From: Pontibacillus yanchengensis
Lineage (GTDB): Bacteria > Bacillota > Bacilli > Bacillales > BH030062
DNA: 64,000 nucleotides
Direction of reading: 5' to 3'
Assembly: GCF_009856295.1 (NCBI RefSeq)
Contig: NZ_WMEU01000004.1
Span: 372,001 to 436,000 of the forward strand
A model generated the notes under the pieces. It saw only the letters and a program-made list of their open reading frames with translations. It did no database searches and was not told the origin of the DNA. This document shows, one piece after another, positions 26,440 to 34,649 of this stretch (the first letter of the stretch is position 1; each line of letters opens with the position of its first letter). The position numbers and the translations under genes were made by a program.

Positions 26440-28368
26440 ATGATAGCTGATTTATTTGGACGGAAGTTTTATATGGCATCCGATACGATTGGTGCGTGGG
26501 TGATGCTCACTCTAACGGCGATTCTGGGTATTATTCTTATCACGCGCGCCAAGAAGTGGCCAATCATTCGAGAGTATGCGACAACAACTCACCATCGCAA
26601 AATCGGTGTGCTCTATTTACTTTCTGCTACATTATTTTTCATGAGGGCAGGTATCGAAGCGTTAATTATTCGAATTCAGTTGGCGTTTCCTGATAATAAT
26701 TTCTGGGTCTTTCAAGGTGAAAAATTTAATGAAGCGTTCACGACTCATGGCACCATTATGATTTTCTTTGTGGCTATGCCTCTACTCATCGGTTTAATGA
26801 ACGTAGCTGTGCCGTTGCAAATTGGAGCTCAGGATATGGCGTTCCCTTATTTGAACGCGGTAAGCTTTTGGTTGTTTTTAGCAGGGGCTCTTCTCGTTAA
26901 CATGAGTTTTTTCATGACAGCCTCACCAAATGCAGGCTGGACATTATACGCTCCTTTATCAACAGATACATATACTCCTTCAGCTGGAAATGATTATTAT
27001 ATATTTGGCATTCAGGTATCAGGGATAGGGACGATTTTAGCAGCAATTAATATGATTGTGACGATTGTTCGCCATCGTGCTCCTGGCATGACTTTAATGA
27101 AAATGCCACTATTTCCATGGTCCACGTTAATTACATCTTTCTTGATTTTGATTGCATTTCCAGTGCTGACGATTGCTCTGTACATTTTAATGTTTGATCG
27201 TTTCTTTGGGACATCCTTTTTCTCAGGACCAGAAGGGGACCCGATCTATTGGCAGCACTTGTTCTGGATATTTGGGCATCCAGAAGTGTACATCATCATA
27301 TTACCGGCGTTTGGTATCTTTTCTGACATCATATCAACCTTCTCGAAAAAACGTGTGTTTGGATACGGTTCCATGGTAGTGGCGCTTGCGATTATTGGGT
27401 TACTTGGCTTTATGGTCTGGGTACACCATATGTTTACGGTTGGCTTAGGGGCTCTTGTGAATACCTTCTTCGCTGTTACCACCATGCTGATAGCAGTGCC
27501 AACAGGTATTAAAATCTTTAACTGGTTGTTTACGATGCGAAAAGGGGTCATCCGTTTCTCCACACCAATGCTCTTCGCTGCTGGATTTATCCCAACCTTT
27601 GTAATGGGTGGTGTGACAGGTGTTATGTTATCAGCGGCTGCGGCGGACCTTCAGTACCATGATACGTACTTTGTTGTGGCACACTTTCACTATGTGATTA
27701 TTGGTGGAACGGTTTTAGGAGCATTTGCAGGTATTTACTACTGGTTCCCAAAAATGTTCGGCATTACGTTGAATGAAACATTAGGTAAGCTGCACTTTTG
27801 GTTGTTCCTGATTGGGTTTCATATCACATTCTTCCCACAGCATTTCGCTGGATTAAATGGTATGCCAAGAAGGGTGTACACGTACACCGCAGAAGACAAT
27901 GTCTTTGTCTTTAACTTTGTTAGTACATTGGGAGCATTCCTGATGGGGATTGGAACAGCCGTGTTTGTATGGAATATATATAAAAGCTTTAAAAAACCAC
28001 AAAAAGCAGGAGATGATCCTTGGAATGGGCGCACATTAGAATGGAGTGTTCCTTCGCCAGCTCCAGAGCATCCATTTGAAAATACGCCACAAGTGGTATC
28101 GCACGATCCGGTTTGGGAAGCCAAGCTACATCGTGATGGAGAATTGCCAAAAGCAAGCGAATCGAGAACAGCACCAATAGATGTTGTATCGTGGCAACCT
28201 GTCATGTTGGGAAGCTTGATGCTATTCTTTTCGCTAGCCTTTATCTACCATGTAACTTGGCTGCAGGTCACATTAGGCATTGCTGTCCTTGGTTTCTTCG
28301 TTGTGCGTGCACTAACGGATGAACATACAAAAAAAGCAAAGGAGGACCAGGCTCATGACAACGTATAA
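26440..28368 (+). CDS. Cytochrome c oxidase subunit I (A-type heme-copper oxidase)
   Basis: The 642-aa catalytic subunit reduces O2 to water and pumps protons. Low-spin heme and binuclear-centre ligands are present: His in TTHGTIMIFF, His280 and Tyr284 in HPEVY (the cross-linked pair), HH in VWVHHMFTVGL, and His415/His417 in VVAHFHYV. The D-channel Asp (GAQDMAFPYLN) and the Glu of GHPEVY make it A-type. At 642 residues it includes extra C-terminal helices, as in CtaD, joined by a hydrophilic linker (about residues 525-580). RBS GAGGGGGGAT precedes ATG 26440. It overlaps subunit III by 14 nt. Confidence 0.96.
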   Translation: MIADLFGRKFYMASDTIGAWVMLTLTAILGIILITRAKKWPIIREYATTTHHRKIGVLYLLSATLFFMRAGIEALIIRIQLAFPDNNFWVFQGEKFNEAFTTHGTIMIFFVAMPLLIGLMNVAVPLQIGAQDMAFPYLNAVSFWLFLAGALLVNMSFFMTASPNAGWTLYAPLSTDTYTPSAGNDYYIFGIQVSGIGTILAAINMIVTIVRHRAPGMTLMKMPLFPWSTLITSFLILIAFPVLTIALYILMFDRFFGTSFFSGPEGDPIYWQHLFWIFGHPEVYIIILPAFGIFSDIISTFSKKRVFGYGSMVVALAIIGLLGFMVWVHHMFTVGLGALVNTFFAVTTMLIAVPTGIKIFNWLFTMRKGVIRFSTPMLFAAGFIPTFVMGGVTGVMLSAAAADLQYHDTYFVVAHFHYVIIGGTVLGAFAGIYYWFPKMFGITLNETLGKLHFWLFLIGFHITFFPQHFAGLNGMPRRVYTYTAEDNVFVFNFVSTLGAFLMGIGTAVFVWNIYKSFKKPQKAGDDPWNGRTLEWSVPSPAPEHPFENTPQVVSHDPVWEAKLHRDGELPKASESRTAPIDVVSWQPVMLGSLMLFFSLAFIYHVTWLQVTLGIAVLGFFVVRALTDEHTKKAKEDQAHDNV

Positions 28369-28924
28369 TCAAGATTTACAAGGGGATAAAAAGCTAGGAT
28401 TTGTGTTGTACTTGGTCGGTGAGCTGGTCATGTTTGCGACCCTTTTTGCTACGTTTTTCATTTTTGTGCAAGACGCAATCGATCCAACACCAACAGAAGT
28501 ATTTGAAGCACGTACTGTGATTATTTCTTCTGTCTTTCTATTATCTAGTAGTGGAACGATACACTTTGCAGAAAAAGCAGCAGAAATACAAAATAGGAAA
28601 GGCATTGCGATTTGGTTAGCGGCAACCGTGCTTCTTGGGCTTGCATTTATGGGAGTGGAAATTCATGAATTCCGAACGTATTATCATGAAGGATTCACCC
28701 TTACGCAAAATATCTTTTTGTCATCATTTTATATTTTAGTTGGCTTACATGCCGCTCACGTACTGTTTGGAATCGGTTGGATGCTTCTCTTGGCCATTCA
28801 GCTTAACAGTATTCCATCCTCTATCTATGGAGATAAACAAAAAATCTTTAGCTACTACTGGCACTTTGTCGATGTGATTTGGATCTTTATTATTGTGTTT
28901 GTGTATGCTCCTTATTTAATTTAA
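28355..28924 (+). CDS. Cytochrome c oxidase subunit III
   Basis: The 189-aa protein has five hydrophobic helices, as expected for the short subunit III that accompanies an extended subunit I. Typical residues are GFVLYLVGELVMFATLFATF, the Glu in FMGVEIHEF, and HAAHVLFGIGWM followed by YYWHFVDVIWIFIIVFVY. I chose ATG 28355, 9 nt after GGAGG, inside the end of the subunit I gene; an upstream ATG at 28319 has no site. No subunit IV (CtaF), heme A synthase or CtaB gene follows. Confidence 0.93.
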   Translation: MTTYNQDLQGDKKLGFVLYLVGELVMFATLFATFFIFVQDAIDPTPTEVFEARTVIISSVFLLSSSGTIHFAEKAAEIQNRKGIAIWLAATVLLGLAFMGVEIHEFRTYYHEGFTLTQNIFLSSFYILVGLHAAHVLFGIGWMLLLAIQLNSIPSSIYGDKQKIFSYYWHFVDVIWIFIIVFVYAPYLI

Positions 28925-29051
28925 TTGCGTTTACATCGTTTTTTTGTTGCATATAAGCCCCATTATCTTGAAGACTTAGATTCGAGATAATCTGGATTAG
29001 AGATATGTTTTCGTTTTGTTAATTAGGAGAAAAGATCGGCCGGGAAATCAC

Positions 29052-29127
29052 TCGTCTTTCCTGTGGCCCTACACGATGTAGGGTCGTTCGACGTTGTCAC
29101 ACGATGTGACGGTTTTAGTCGAACTTC
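29052..29127 (+). repeat. Degenerate fragment of the dispersed repeat
   Basis: CGTCTTTCCTGTGGCCCTAC, ACGATGTAGGGTCGTTCGAC and TGTGACGGTTTTAGTCGAAC match the middle block of copy A at 14069-14150. Both ends are missing. Confidence 0.6.
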
Positions 29128-29426
29128 ATCTGGATTGATTCGTCTCCTCGGGTAAATATCGTACCCTGCTGGGTCTCGACACATCCGTTTTTCCACGGGG
29201 GTCTCTCAATTCCGGCCCATCTTTGCATTAGTTGGTTTAACGGAAACATCGCCATTTGTTGTGGGTAGCACAAAATAACCAAACGTTTTTTATTAGGCAT
29301 AGAAATACCTAGGTGAAACAATAAACATACGCTTTATTAATATTTTGGCTTCTAGGTAAAACATAAGATATAGATCACCCATCCCCCCTCACACCTCGCA
29401 ATGTTTCCGTTTCTCCCAATACTAGC

Positions 29427-29554
29427 AAAGGTGGCCATGGAACAAGAAGACTCCCGCCGGAGAAAGAGGTAGGCAAGATCCCCTGAGGGTGTTTTTCCCC
29501 GAAGGTAGCTTGCCAGCTCGCCGGCAGGACGCGAGTTGTTCCACGGCCACCTTT
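29427..29554. repeat. 128-bp element with 19-nt terminal inverted repeats
   Basis: The ends AAAGGTGGCCATGGAACAA and TTGTTCCACGGCCACCTTT are inverse complements with one mismatch. The interior is GC-rich relative to its flanks, contains CTCCCGCCGG / CCGGCAGGA arms and has no ORF. It resembles short non-autonomous (MITE- or REP-like) elements found in Bacillaceae intergenic DNA; that assignment is from memory. Confidence 0.7.
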
Positions 29555-29771
29555 ATTCTAACTAAATCTACGGAAACATCCCTCTTTCAAATATTTATTC
29601 TAGAATGCTTTGCAAGGTATGGTGGATTAAATATTATGTAGGTGTATAGCTGCTGTGAAAAATGTTAACGTTTTCTATGTGAAATTGACTTTTTACAAAA
29701 TTAAAGCAATAATATAGTCATATTGTCTTAACCGAACAAAAAGAGCTGGCACAGGAAAGAGGTTCTAAAGC

Positions 29772-29891
29772 ATGTACATAAGCTTTGAAGAATTTGTTAG
29801 GCAATTTGAAATGAAGTTGTTTCGAAAGCTAACAGAATCTGAATGGAAATTCGCTCGCTGGATCTATTTCAAACACATAAATGACTACTAG
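29772..29891 (+). CDS. Possible 39-aa small protein
   Basis: ATG 29772 is preceded by GGAAAGAGG (9 nt upstream). The product is short and helical, with aromatic and charged residues alternating (MYISFEEFVRQFEMKLFRK, then ESEWKFARWIYFKHIND), like an amphipathic peptide or the small cytosolic proteins often annotated in Bacilli. It is the only credible gene in this gap, and its composition is unlike random translation of AT-rich DNA. Confidence 0.4.
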   Translation: MYISFEEFVRQFEMKLFRKLTESEWKFARWIYFKHINDY

Positions 29892-29977
29892 CTCCCAGTT
29901 AGCTTCATCCCAGTACGTACATAGTATAAAAGTGTTGAATTGCTATGTAATACCAAGTATTTAGGGAAGACTTAATA

Positions 29978-30019
29978 CAACAAGAAAATGTTAGGCTGTA
30001 TCCTAGCATTTTCTTGTTG
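29978..30019. other. 18-bp hairpin without a T tract
   Basis: CAACAAGAAAATGTTAGG and CCTAGCATTTTCTTGTTG pair over 18 bp with one G-U and a 6-nt loop. There is no run of T on either side, so it is not a standard terminator. It lies about 90 nt after the possible small gene. Confidence 0.6.
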
Positions 30020-30385
30020 AATAGCCACAGCATTTACGGCGTTAACCGGGTGCCCTGAGTTTTTTGTTCTTTAGTTGAAGCATGTATGTATCCCATTACA
30101 CACTATTTATTATTTGAAGCACTTTCTCCTTTTTTTGTACATAGAAACTCCCCATAATGAAGCTATCCCAACCAAAAAGTTACCTAGCCCAGCATTACCT
30201 ATCATTAAATTGTATTTTTCCTAACTAATGTCCTTCGTTATAATGAAAGGATTTCTTCATTTTTGAAATGTTTCTTCAATAAAGAATTACCGTAATCACA
30301 TAAGTATAACTCCCCCTACATTCAAGCATAAATCCCTTCATTTATCACAAGCTAATGAGAGTACTTCAGAAATGAGGAAATGCAC

Positions 30386-31816
30386 ATGAATTGGTTATCG
30401 GTAATTCCGTTTATTATTGTCGTTATAGCTGCTATATCAACGAAACAGGTGATTCCGAGTTTGTTTTTCGGGGTGGTTGTCGCTGGTTACCTCGTTCAGC
30501 CGGAAGTATTAGGTGGGATGACCAAGGCGTTAGAATTCGTCATTGGAGGACTCACCGATGAGGCTAACCTGAAAATTATTATCTTTTTATACGCGTTTGC
30601 TGCATTAATTGGACTTATACGAATATCTGGGGGCATTAAAGGGTTTGTACAGGCTGCAACAGAACGTATTGAAGGGAAAAAGGGTGCGTTTACCTTAACG
30701 TGGATTTCTGCTTTAGGGACATTTAGTGCGCCTAGTTTCCGTATTGTTACGATTGCGCCTGTCATGAAAGCAATGATTAAAAAAATACCGATGAGTAAGC
30801 AGGAGTTAGGCTTTGTCATTGAAACAACGGCTTCTCCGTTTATCGTACTTATTCCCATTGCTACAGCATTTGTTGGGTACATGTCATCTGTTATCGAATT
30901 ATCCCTCGATCAAACGAAATTAGAAGGGGACGGTTATACGCTTTTCTTGCAAAGCATTCCGTTTAATTTTTTTGCAATTGCAATGTTGTTGATAGGCTTT
31001 TATCTTAGCTTTTTCCATAGCTCTAAAAAACAAGCTGTCGAAGCCGAAAATACACCAGAAGAAGATGCTAAGAAAGAACAAGAAGATGATGACGATGACC
31101 AATGGGAGGACTGTCATCCATCTGTAGCGAAAGATCTACCTTCAAAACCTTGGAATCTTATTTTGCCGTTAGCTAGTGTGATCTTACTAACGTTTGTATT
31201 AATGTACGTGTTCGGCATTAAAGAAGGGAAAGAAGGTTGGCAAGCGCTCATTAACTCTCGCGTGTTGGATGCGATGGTCATTGCGGTTGTTTTATCAATT
31301 GTATGGTTCGTGATTTTTCTGAAAATAACATCCCATCCATTGCGTAAACAAATGAATGAACTCGTAACAGGCGGAAATGAGATGATGAGTGTCATTTTAC
31401 TACTTGCTATGGTCTGGGGGTTAAGTAAGGGATCAGAAGCATTGAATTTTGCAGATACGATATCTGAATCACTTAAGTGGATTCCGGCATCCTTTGTAGC
31501 GGTACTAGTGTTCATTATCGGTTGCAGCCTCTCTTATTTCATCGGCTCCTCATGGGGGACATGGGGAATATTAATGCCTGTTGGCGTCTCCATCGCCAGT
31601 GTATCAGGTAGTTCCTTACCAATTGTGATTGGTGCTGTGTTTGCAAGCGGAACATTTGGCGCATTTTCATCCCCATTAAGTGATAACAACAATACAACAG
31701 CTGGCATTTTGAACTTAAATGCTGTGCGCTATGCCAAGTTCAAACTAAAACCCGCACTTATATCAGCAGGGGTGGCAGCTGTACTATATTTAGTACTACC
31801 GTTCTTCTTATCATGA
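30386..31816 (+). CDS. NhaC-type Na+/H+ antiporter family protein
   Basis: The ~476-aa membrane protein has 11-12 hydrophobic helices and belongs to the NhaC/ArsB-like antiporter superfamily; likely roles are Na+/H+ or organic-acid-linked exchange. Family-like features are SFRIVTIAPVMKAMIKK, LLLAMVWGLSKGSEAL, IGSSWGTWGILMPVGV and FGAFSSPLSDNNNTTAG, an ion-site-like loop. A very acidic cytoplasmic loop (~residues 215-245, EEDAKKEQEDDDDDQWEDC) splits the two halves and could be a regulatory or salt-adapted insertion. ATG 30386 is 8 nt after GAGG; an ATG at 30380 is too close to it. Monocistronic, convergent with ywaF. Confidence 0.85.
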   Translation: MNWLSVIPFIIVVIAAISTKQVIPSLFFGVVVAGYLVQPEVLGGMTKALEFVIGGLTDEANLKIIIFLYAFAALIGLIRISGGIKGFVQAATERIEGKKGAFTLTWISALGTFSAPSFRIVTIAPVMKAMIKKIPMSKQELGFVIETTASPFIVLIPIATAFVGYMSSVIELSLDQTKLEGDGYTLFLQSIPFNFFAIAMLLIGFYLSFFHSSKKQAVEAENTPEEDAKKEQEDDDDDQWEDCHPSVAKDLPSKPWNLILPLASVILLTFVLMYVFGIKEGKEGWQALINSRVLDAMVIAVVLSIVWFVIFLKITSHPLRKQMNELVTGGNEMMSVILLLAMVWGLSKGSEALNFADTISESLKWIPASFVAVLVFIIGCSLSYFIGSSWGTWGILMPVGVSIASVSGSSLPIVIGAVFASGTFGAFSSPLSDNNNTTAGILNLNAVRYAKFKLKPALISAGVAAVLYLVLPFFLS

Positions 31817-31863
31817 GAGCTGACCTATCGAAAATAACCTCGATGTCTCACTCCATCAGACAG

Positions 31864-31897
31864 AAAAAAGATCAGCCTTTATGAGCTGATCTTTTTA
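31864..31897. terminator. Bidirectional terminator between the nhaC-like gene and ywaF
   Basis: AAAAAGATCAGC / GCTGATCTTTTT is a 12-bp stem with a short loop. The stop codon of the minus-strand ywaF-like gene (31879-31881) lies within it. Confidence 0.88.
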
Positions 31898-32640
31898 TCA
31901 TGAGAAAAGGTTGGATGTGTACTTCTACCTATACGCTCCACAATCTTGTACAAGAAATACATACATAAAAACACACCGATACAGAGCACTTCAAGGTTTA
32001 TATAATACCAGACTCCACTACCTAGTAAATCGAGTGGTGAATTAACAGTTGGAGTGTCAGAGAGGTACAAATAATTGGCTCCAATCACCATGTTTAAGAA
32101 AAAGGCAAATACTGCATATACGTTCAAATAGGCATACGTCTCAACCATAGAGCGGAAGGTGATGCTAACTTGAGACGTGAGTACAAGAAAAACCCCGGTT
32201 AACGATATCGTCATATGATGAACGAAAAACTTCCAAAATCGAAAATGCGGGAATCCATAAATTAATTCTGGTGTTAGAAGCGCTATAAAAGCTGGTATAA
32301 TACCAATAAAATAAAGGATCTTTATCATTTTTTTGCTATTGGAAAGGATGGCGATCATCCCAATAATTCCTGCAATGCCACATAAGTGGAGGGGAGCATG
32401 TTCGCGCATATTCCATGTATTTGTTGATAAGGCCCAGGTCGTGTAACCAAGTTCAGACACAAGCAAAAGCGTAAATAGTGTCCATTTGGTAAATGTGTAA
32501 AGTCTTTTTTGATTAAGCAACGGTTTGTAGGCTAGGAAAAAGTATAGGAGTACGATGAAGTAAATGCTAACCATCGTAAAATGGCTTGCTGAAAATATAT
32601 CAAATGAATTCGTAACTTCAGGTGCGAACCAGTGCTTCAT
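31879..32640 (-). CDS. YwaF family integral membrane protein (TIGR02206)
   Basis: The product is about 253 aa with seven hydrophobic helices. The N-terminal MKHWFAPE, the LHLCGIAGIIGM helix with its conserved His-Leu-Cys, and FPHFRFWKFFVHHMTISLTGVFLV are characteristic of the YwaF/TIGR02206 family, whose function is unknown. The frame is open to 32766, but ATG 32640 has AAAGGA upstream and begins exactly where family similarity begins, so the shorter form is preferred. It is divergent from a small Cys-containing protein gene. Confidence 0.85.
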   Translation of the reverse strand: MKHWFAPEVTNSFDIFSASHFTMVSIYFIVLLYFFLAYKPLLNQKRLYTFTKWTLFTLLLVSELGYTTWALSTNTWNMREHAPLHLCGIAGIIGMIAILSNSKKMIKILYFIGIIPAFIALLTPELIYGFPHFRFWKFFVHHMTISLTGVFLVLTSQVSITFRSMVETYAYLNVYAVFAFFLNMVIGANYLYLSDTPTVNSPLDLLGSGVWYYINLEVLCIGVFLCMYFLYKIVERIGRSTHPTFSHDKKISS

Positions 32641-32720
32641 ATGACCAGTCCTTTTAGCTGATTTTCCATTCATTGTAGCACAACGTATGTCCCTAGAGAA
32701 CGATTTTGAAGGAGGGCAGC

Positions 32721-32936
32721 ATGACAAAAATAAACTGTTTTCAATGTGTACATTTTTACACAACATGGAACCCTAAGTTTCCGCGAGGGTGCAAAGCGTA
32801 TGGGTTTAAAGCCAAGGAAATCCCATCAGATTACGTGTTGAAGGTCTCAGGATCCCCTTGCTTTCACTTTGAATCAAAACAGAAACCAACTTCACCAAAA
32901 CCGACTAGTCTCTCTACATTTGATGTGAAAAGGTAA
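32721..32936 (+). CDS. Small cysteine-containing (zinc-ribbon-like) protein, 71 aa
   Basis: ATG 32721 follows a strong GAAGGAGGGCAGC. The protein shows CFQCVHFYTTW, then RGCKAYGFK and GSPCFHFE. The Cys-x2-Cys pair plus two later single Cys and the spacing resemble a four-Cys zinc-binding knuckle. Similar short proteins occur in Bacilli without an assigned function. The C-terminal ~20 residues are Ser/Thr/Pro-rich and disordered. It ends 4 nt before the convergent yczE-like stop. Confidence 0.75.
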   Translation: MTKINCFQCVHFYTTWNPKFPRGCKAYGFKAKEIPSDYVLKVSGSPCFHFESKQKPTSPKPTSLSTFDVKR

Positions 32937-32940
32937 ACGA

Positions 32941-33576
32941 TTATGCAAGCCTATGGCTGAGTTTACGCCAAGTCTTGAAGGAAAGAGTGGTCCATAATTG
33001 AATCAGCTGGCCATAGAAGCATAAGGAAATGAACGTTCCAATAAATACTGGACCTCCAAGCAATAGCGCAGAGCTAGTTGCTACAAACGATATGGAGGTT
33101 TGAGCGAAGCGGATACTTTTGTGAAACCGCTCGCTAATCGCCAAGAATAGATCATCGCGTGGTGCATTTGGGTAACCTACAGTCATATATGTTGCGACAC
33201 CAAAGCTAGTTAATCCAAGACCGATTACAAACAGAACGACTTTCTCGATAAACAGCTGACCGTCCATGGTGAAAGAATGAAACACAATCTCTAACCAAAA
33301 ATCAAAAAGAACTGCCTCTAATACTAAAGGAAGAATGGGCGAGAGAGACGGCTTACGCTTAAATAGCAGCGCATTAACAAAGATTAAGATAAATTGGGTG
33401 AAGCCATACCAGAATCCGATGGTAAGGCCGAATTGATGTTCAAGTCCAGCAAAAAAAGCTGTCCAAGTCCCAGTTCCTATATTGGCTTTGACCATCAATG
33501 CCGCACCAATAAAACAAATATTCATTCCGACCAGATAAGCAATAGATTTTACATAAAGCATTTTTTCACCAACCAT
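32941..33576 (-). CDS. YczE/YitT-like membrane protein
   Basis: This 211-aa protein has five hydrophobic helices and the YczE pattern: FIGAALMVKANIGTGTWTAF near the start, then FGLTIGFWYGFTQF and FGVATYMTVGYPNAPRDDLF. YczE of Bacillus is needed for some secondary metabolite production, but the biochemical role is unknown. ATG 33576 and ATG 33561 are both possible; neither has a strong ribosome binding site. Only 31 nt separate it from the divergent LysR gene, a layout that usually means the regulator controls this gene. Confidence 0.82.
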   Translation of the reverse strand: MVGEKMLYVKSIAYLVGMNICFIGAALMVKANIGTGTWTAFFAGLEHQFGLTIGFWYGFTQFILIFVNALLFKRKPSLSPILPLVLEAVLFDFWLEIVFHSFTMDGQLFIEKVVLFVIGLGLTSFGVATYMTVGYPNAPRDDLFLAISERFHKSIRFAQTSISFVATSSALLLGGPVFIGTFISLCFYGQLIQLWTTLSFKTWRKLSHRLA

Positions 33577-33607
33577 TACAATAAAATTTTCAAAGGGATG
33601 AGCATCA

Positions 33608-34447
33608 TTGAATTTAGAATCATTAAACTATTTCATAGAAGTGTGTAAACAAAATAGCCTGACAAAGGCAGCTGAATCCCTCTTTATCTCCCAGCCAGCA
33701 TTGAGCAAGCAAATGAAGTCGCTGGAGGAACAATTTGGTTATGCGCTATTTCATCGCACACATCAAGGTATTGAATTAACAGAAAAGGGTCAAAAGCTGT
33801 ATGATGATCTGGAGCCCCATTTCGCAGCCATTGCGCACAAAGTGGAACAAAATCAATTAAATCAACAGATACGATTTGGATCCATCCCCTCTATTAGTAC
33901 CTATTTGTTACCTAAATACTTAGATCAATTAAAGAAGTTATCCGTTGAAGTGACTGTCGTTAAAGATTACAGCAAAGACTTGCTTCCTCTTCTCAAGAAG
34001 CAGAAAATTGATGCAGCTATTTTGCCAGATCCCCCTGACGTAGAGGAGCTATATTCCCGCTTTCTATTTCATGATGAGATCTATGTTGCTGTATCTACCT
34101 CTCATCCATTAGCGGAAAAGGAAAGCATTACGATAGAGGAATGCTTTCAATATCCTCAGCTACTCACACCATCATCAACACTTCTATATCAACAGGTCTT
34201 TCAACTGATAAAAGAAGCGGAGCAATCGCCTATCATTAAAGAGATGAATTACTATGAGATGCTAGGCTATGCATATTTAGGAGATGGTGTGGCCTATATA
34301 CCAGGGTTGTTAGCAGAAAATACGTCTCATATAGGAGTAGTGTTCTTAAAGCTAAAACATGCTCCATTAAGTAGGAAGATGTTTTTATATGGTGCTACAA
34401 AAGAAATAGTAGACAGACTTTACTGGGTATTCCTACCTCCTGAATAA
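33608..34447 (+). CDS. LysR-family transcriptional regulator
   Basis: The 279-aa protein begins with a winged HTH (residues ~1-60: YFIEVCKQNSLTKAAESLFI, SQPALSKQMKSLEEQFGYAL, FHRTHQGIELTEKG) and continues with a periplasmic-binding-type effector domain. The start is TTG 33608, 9 nt after AAAGGGA. It is divergent from the YczE-like gene with 31 nt between the starts, so it probably binds there and regulates that transporter-like protein as well as itself. The inducer is unknown. Confidence 0.92.
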   Translation: MNLESLNYFIEVCKQNSLTKAAESLFISQPALSKQMKSLEEQFGYALFHRTHQGIELTEKGQKLYDDLEPHFAAIAHKVEQNQLNQQIRFGSIPSISTYLLPKYLDQLKKLSVEVTVVKDYSKDLLPLLKKQKIDAAILPDPPDVEELYSRFLFHDEIYVAVSTSHPLAEKESITIEECFQYPQLLTPSSTLLYQQVFQLIKEAEQSPIIKEMNYYEMLGYAYLGDGVAYIPGLLAENTSHIGVVFLKLKHAPLSRKMFLYGATKEIVDRLYWVFLPPE

Positions 34448-34649
34448 GTTGTATGAATCTATCTTATATCGTTTGAACAAAATAGAAGAAATACTGTTTT
34501 TTTATGAGGGCATAACGACTGGTTATATCCCTGTTTTTTACGTAGTAAAAGACAATTGTTATATAATTGAAATTTCAGAATTCATCTATCCTTTAGTGCG
34601 ATTGTGTGCTATAGTGATGTGTATTTGATACGTAAGGAGGTTATCTAAG

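Larger units (their letters stand above)
28925..30385. other. 1.46 kb gene-poor region
   Basis: Between the oxidase operon and the NhaC gene I see only a degenerate piece of the dispersed repeat (29052-29127), an inverted-repeat element (29427-29554), a possible 39-codon gene (29772-29891) and a long hairpin (29978-30019). A 68-codon minus-strand ORF at 29115-29321 has no recognisable family. The rest is AT-rich without clear signals. Confidence 0.6.

Noticed and set aside
29115..29321. 68-aa minus-strand ORF in the gap after the oxidase operon
   Set aside because: It overlaps a degenerate dispersed repeat, has no clear ribosome binding site and no family I recognise. It could be a fragment of a lost gene, but I cannot support that.
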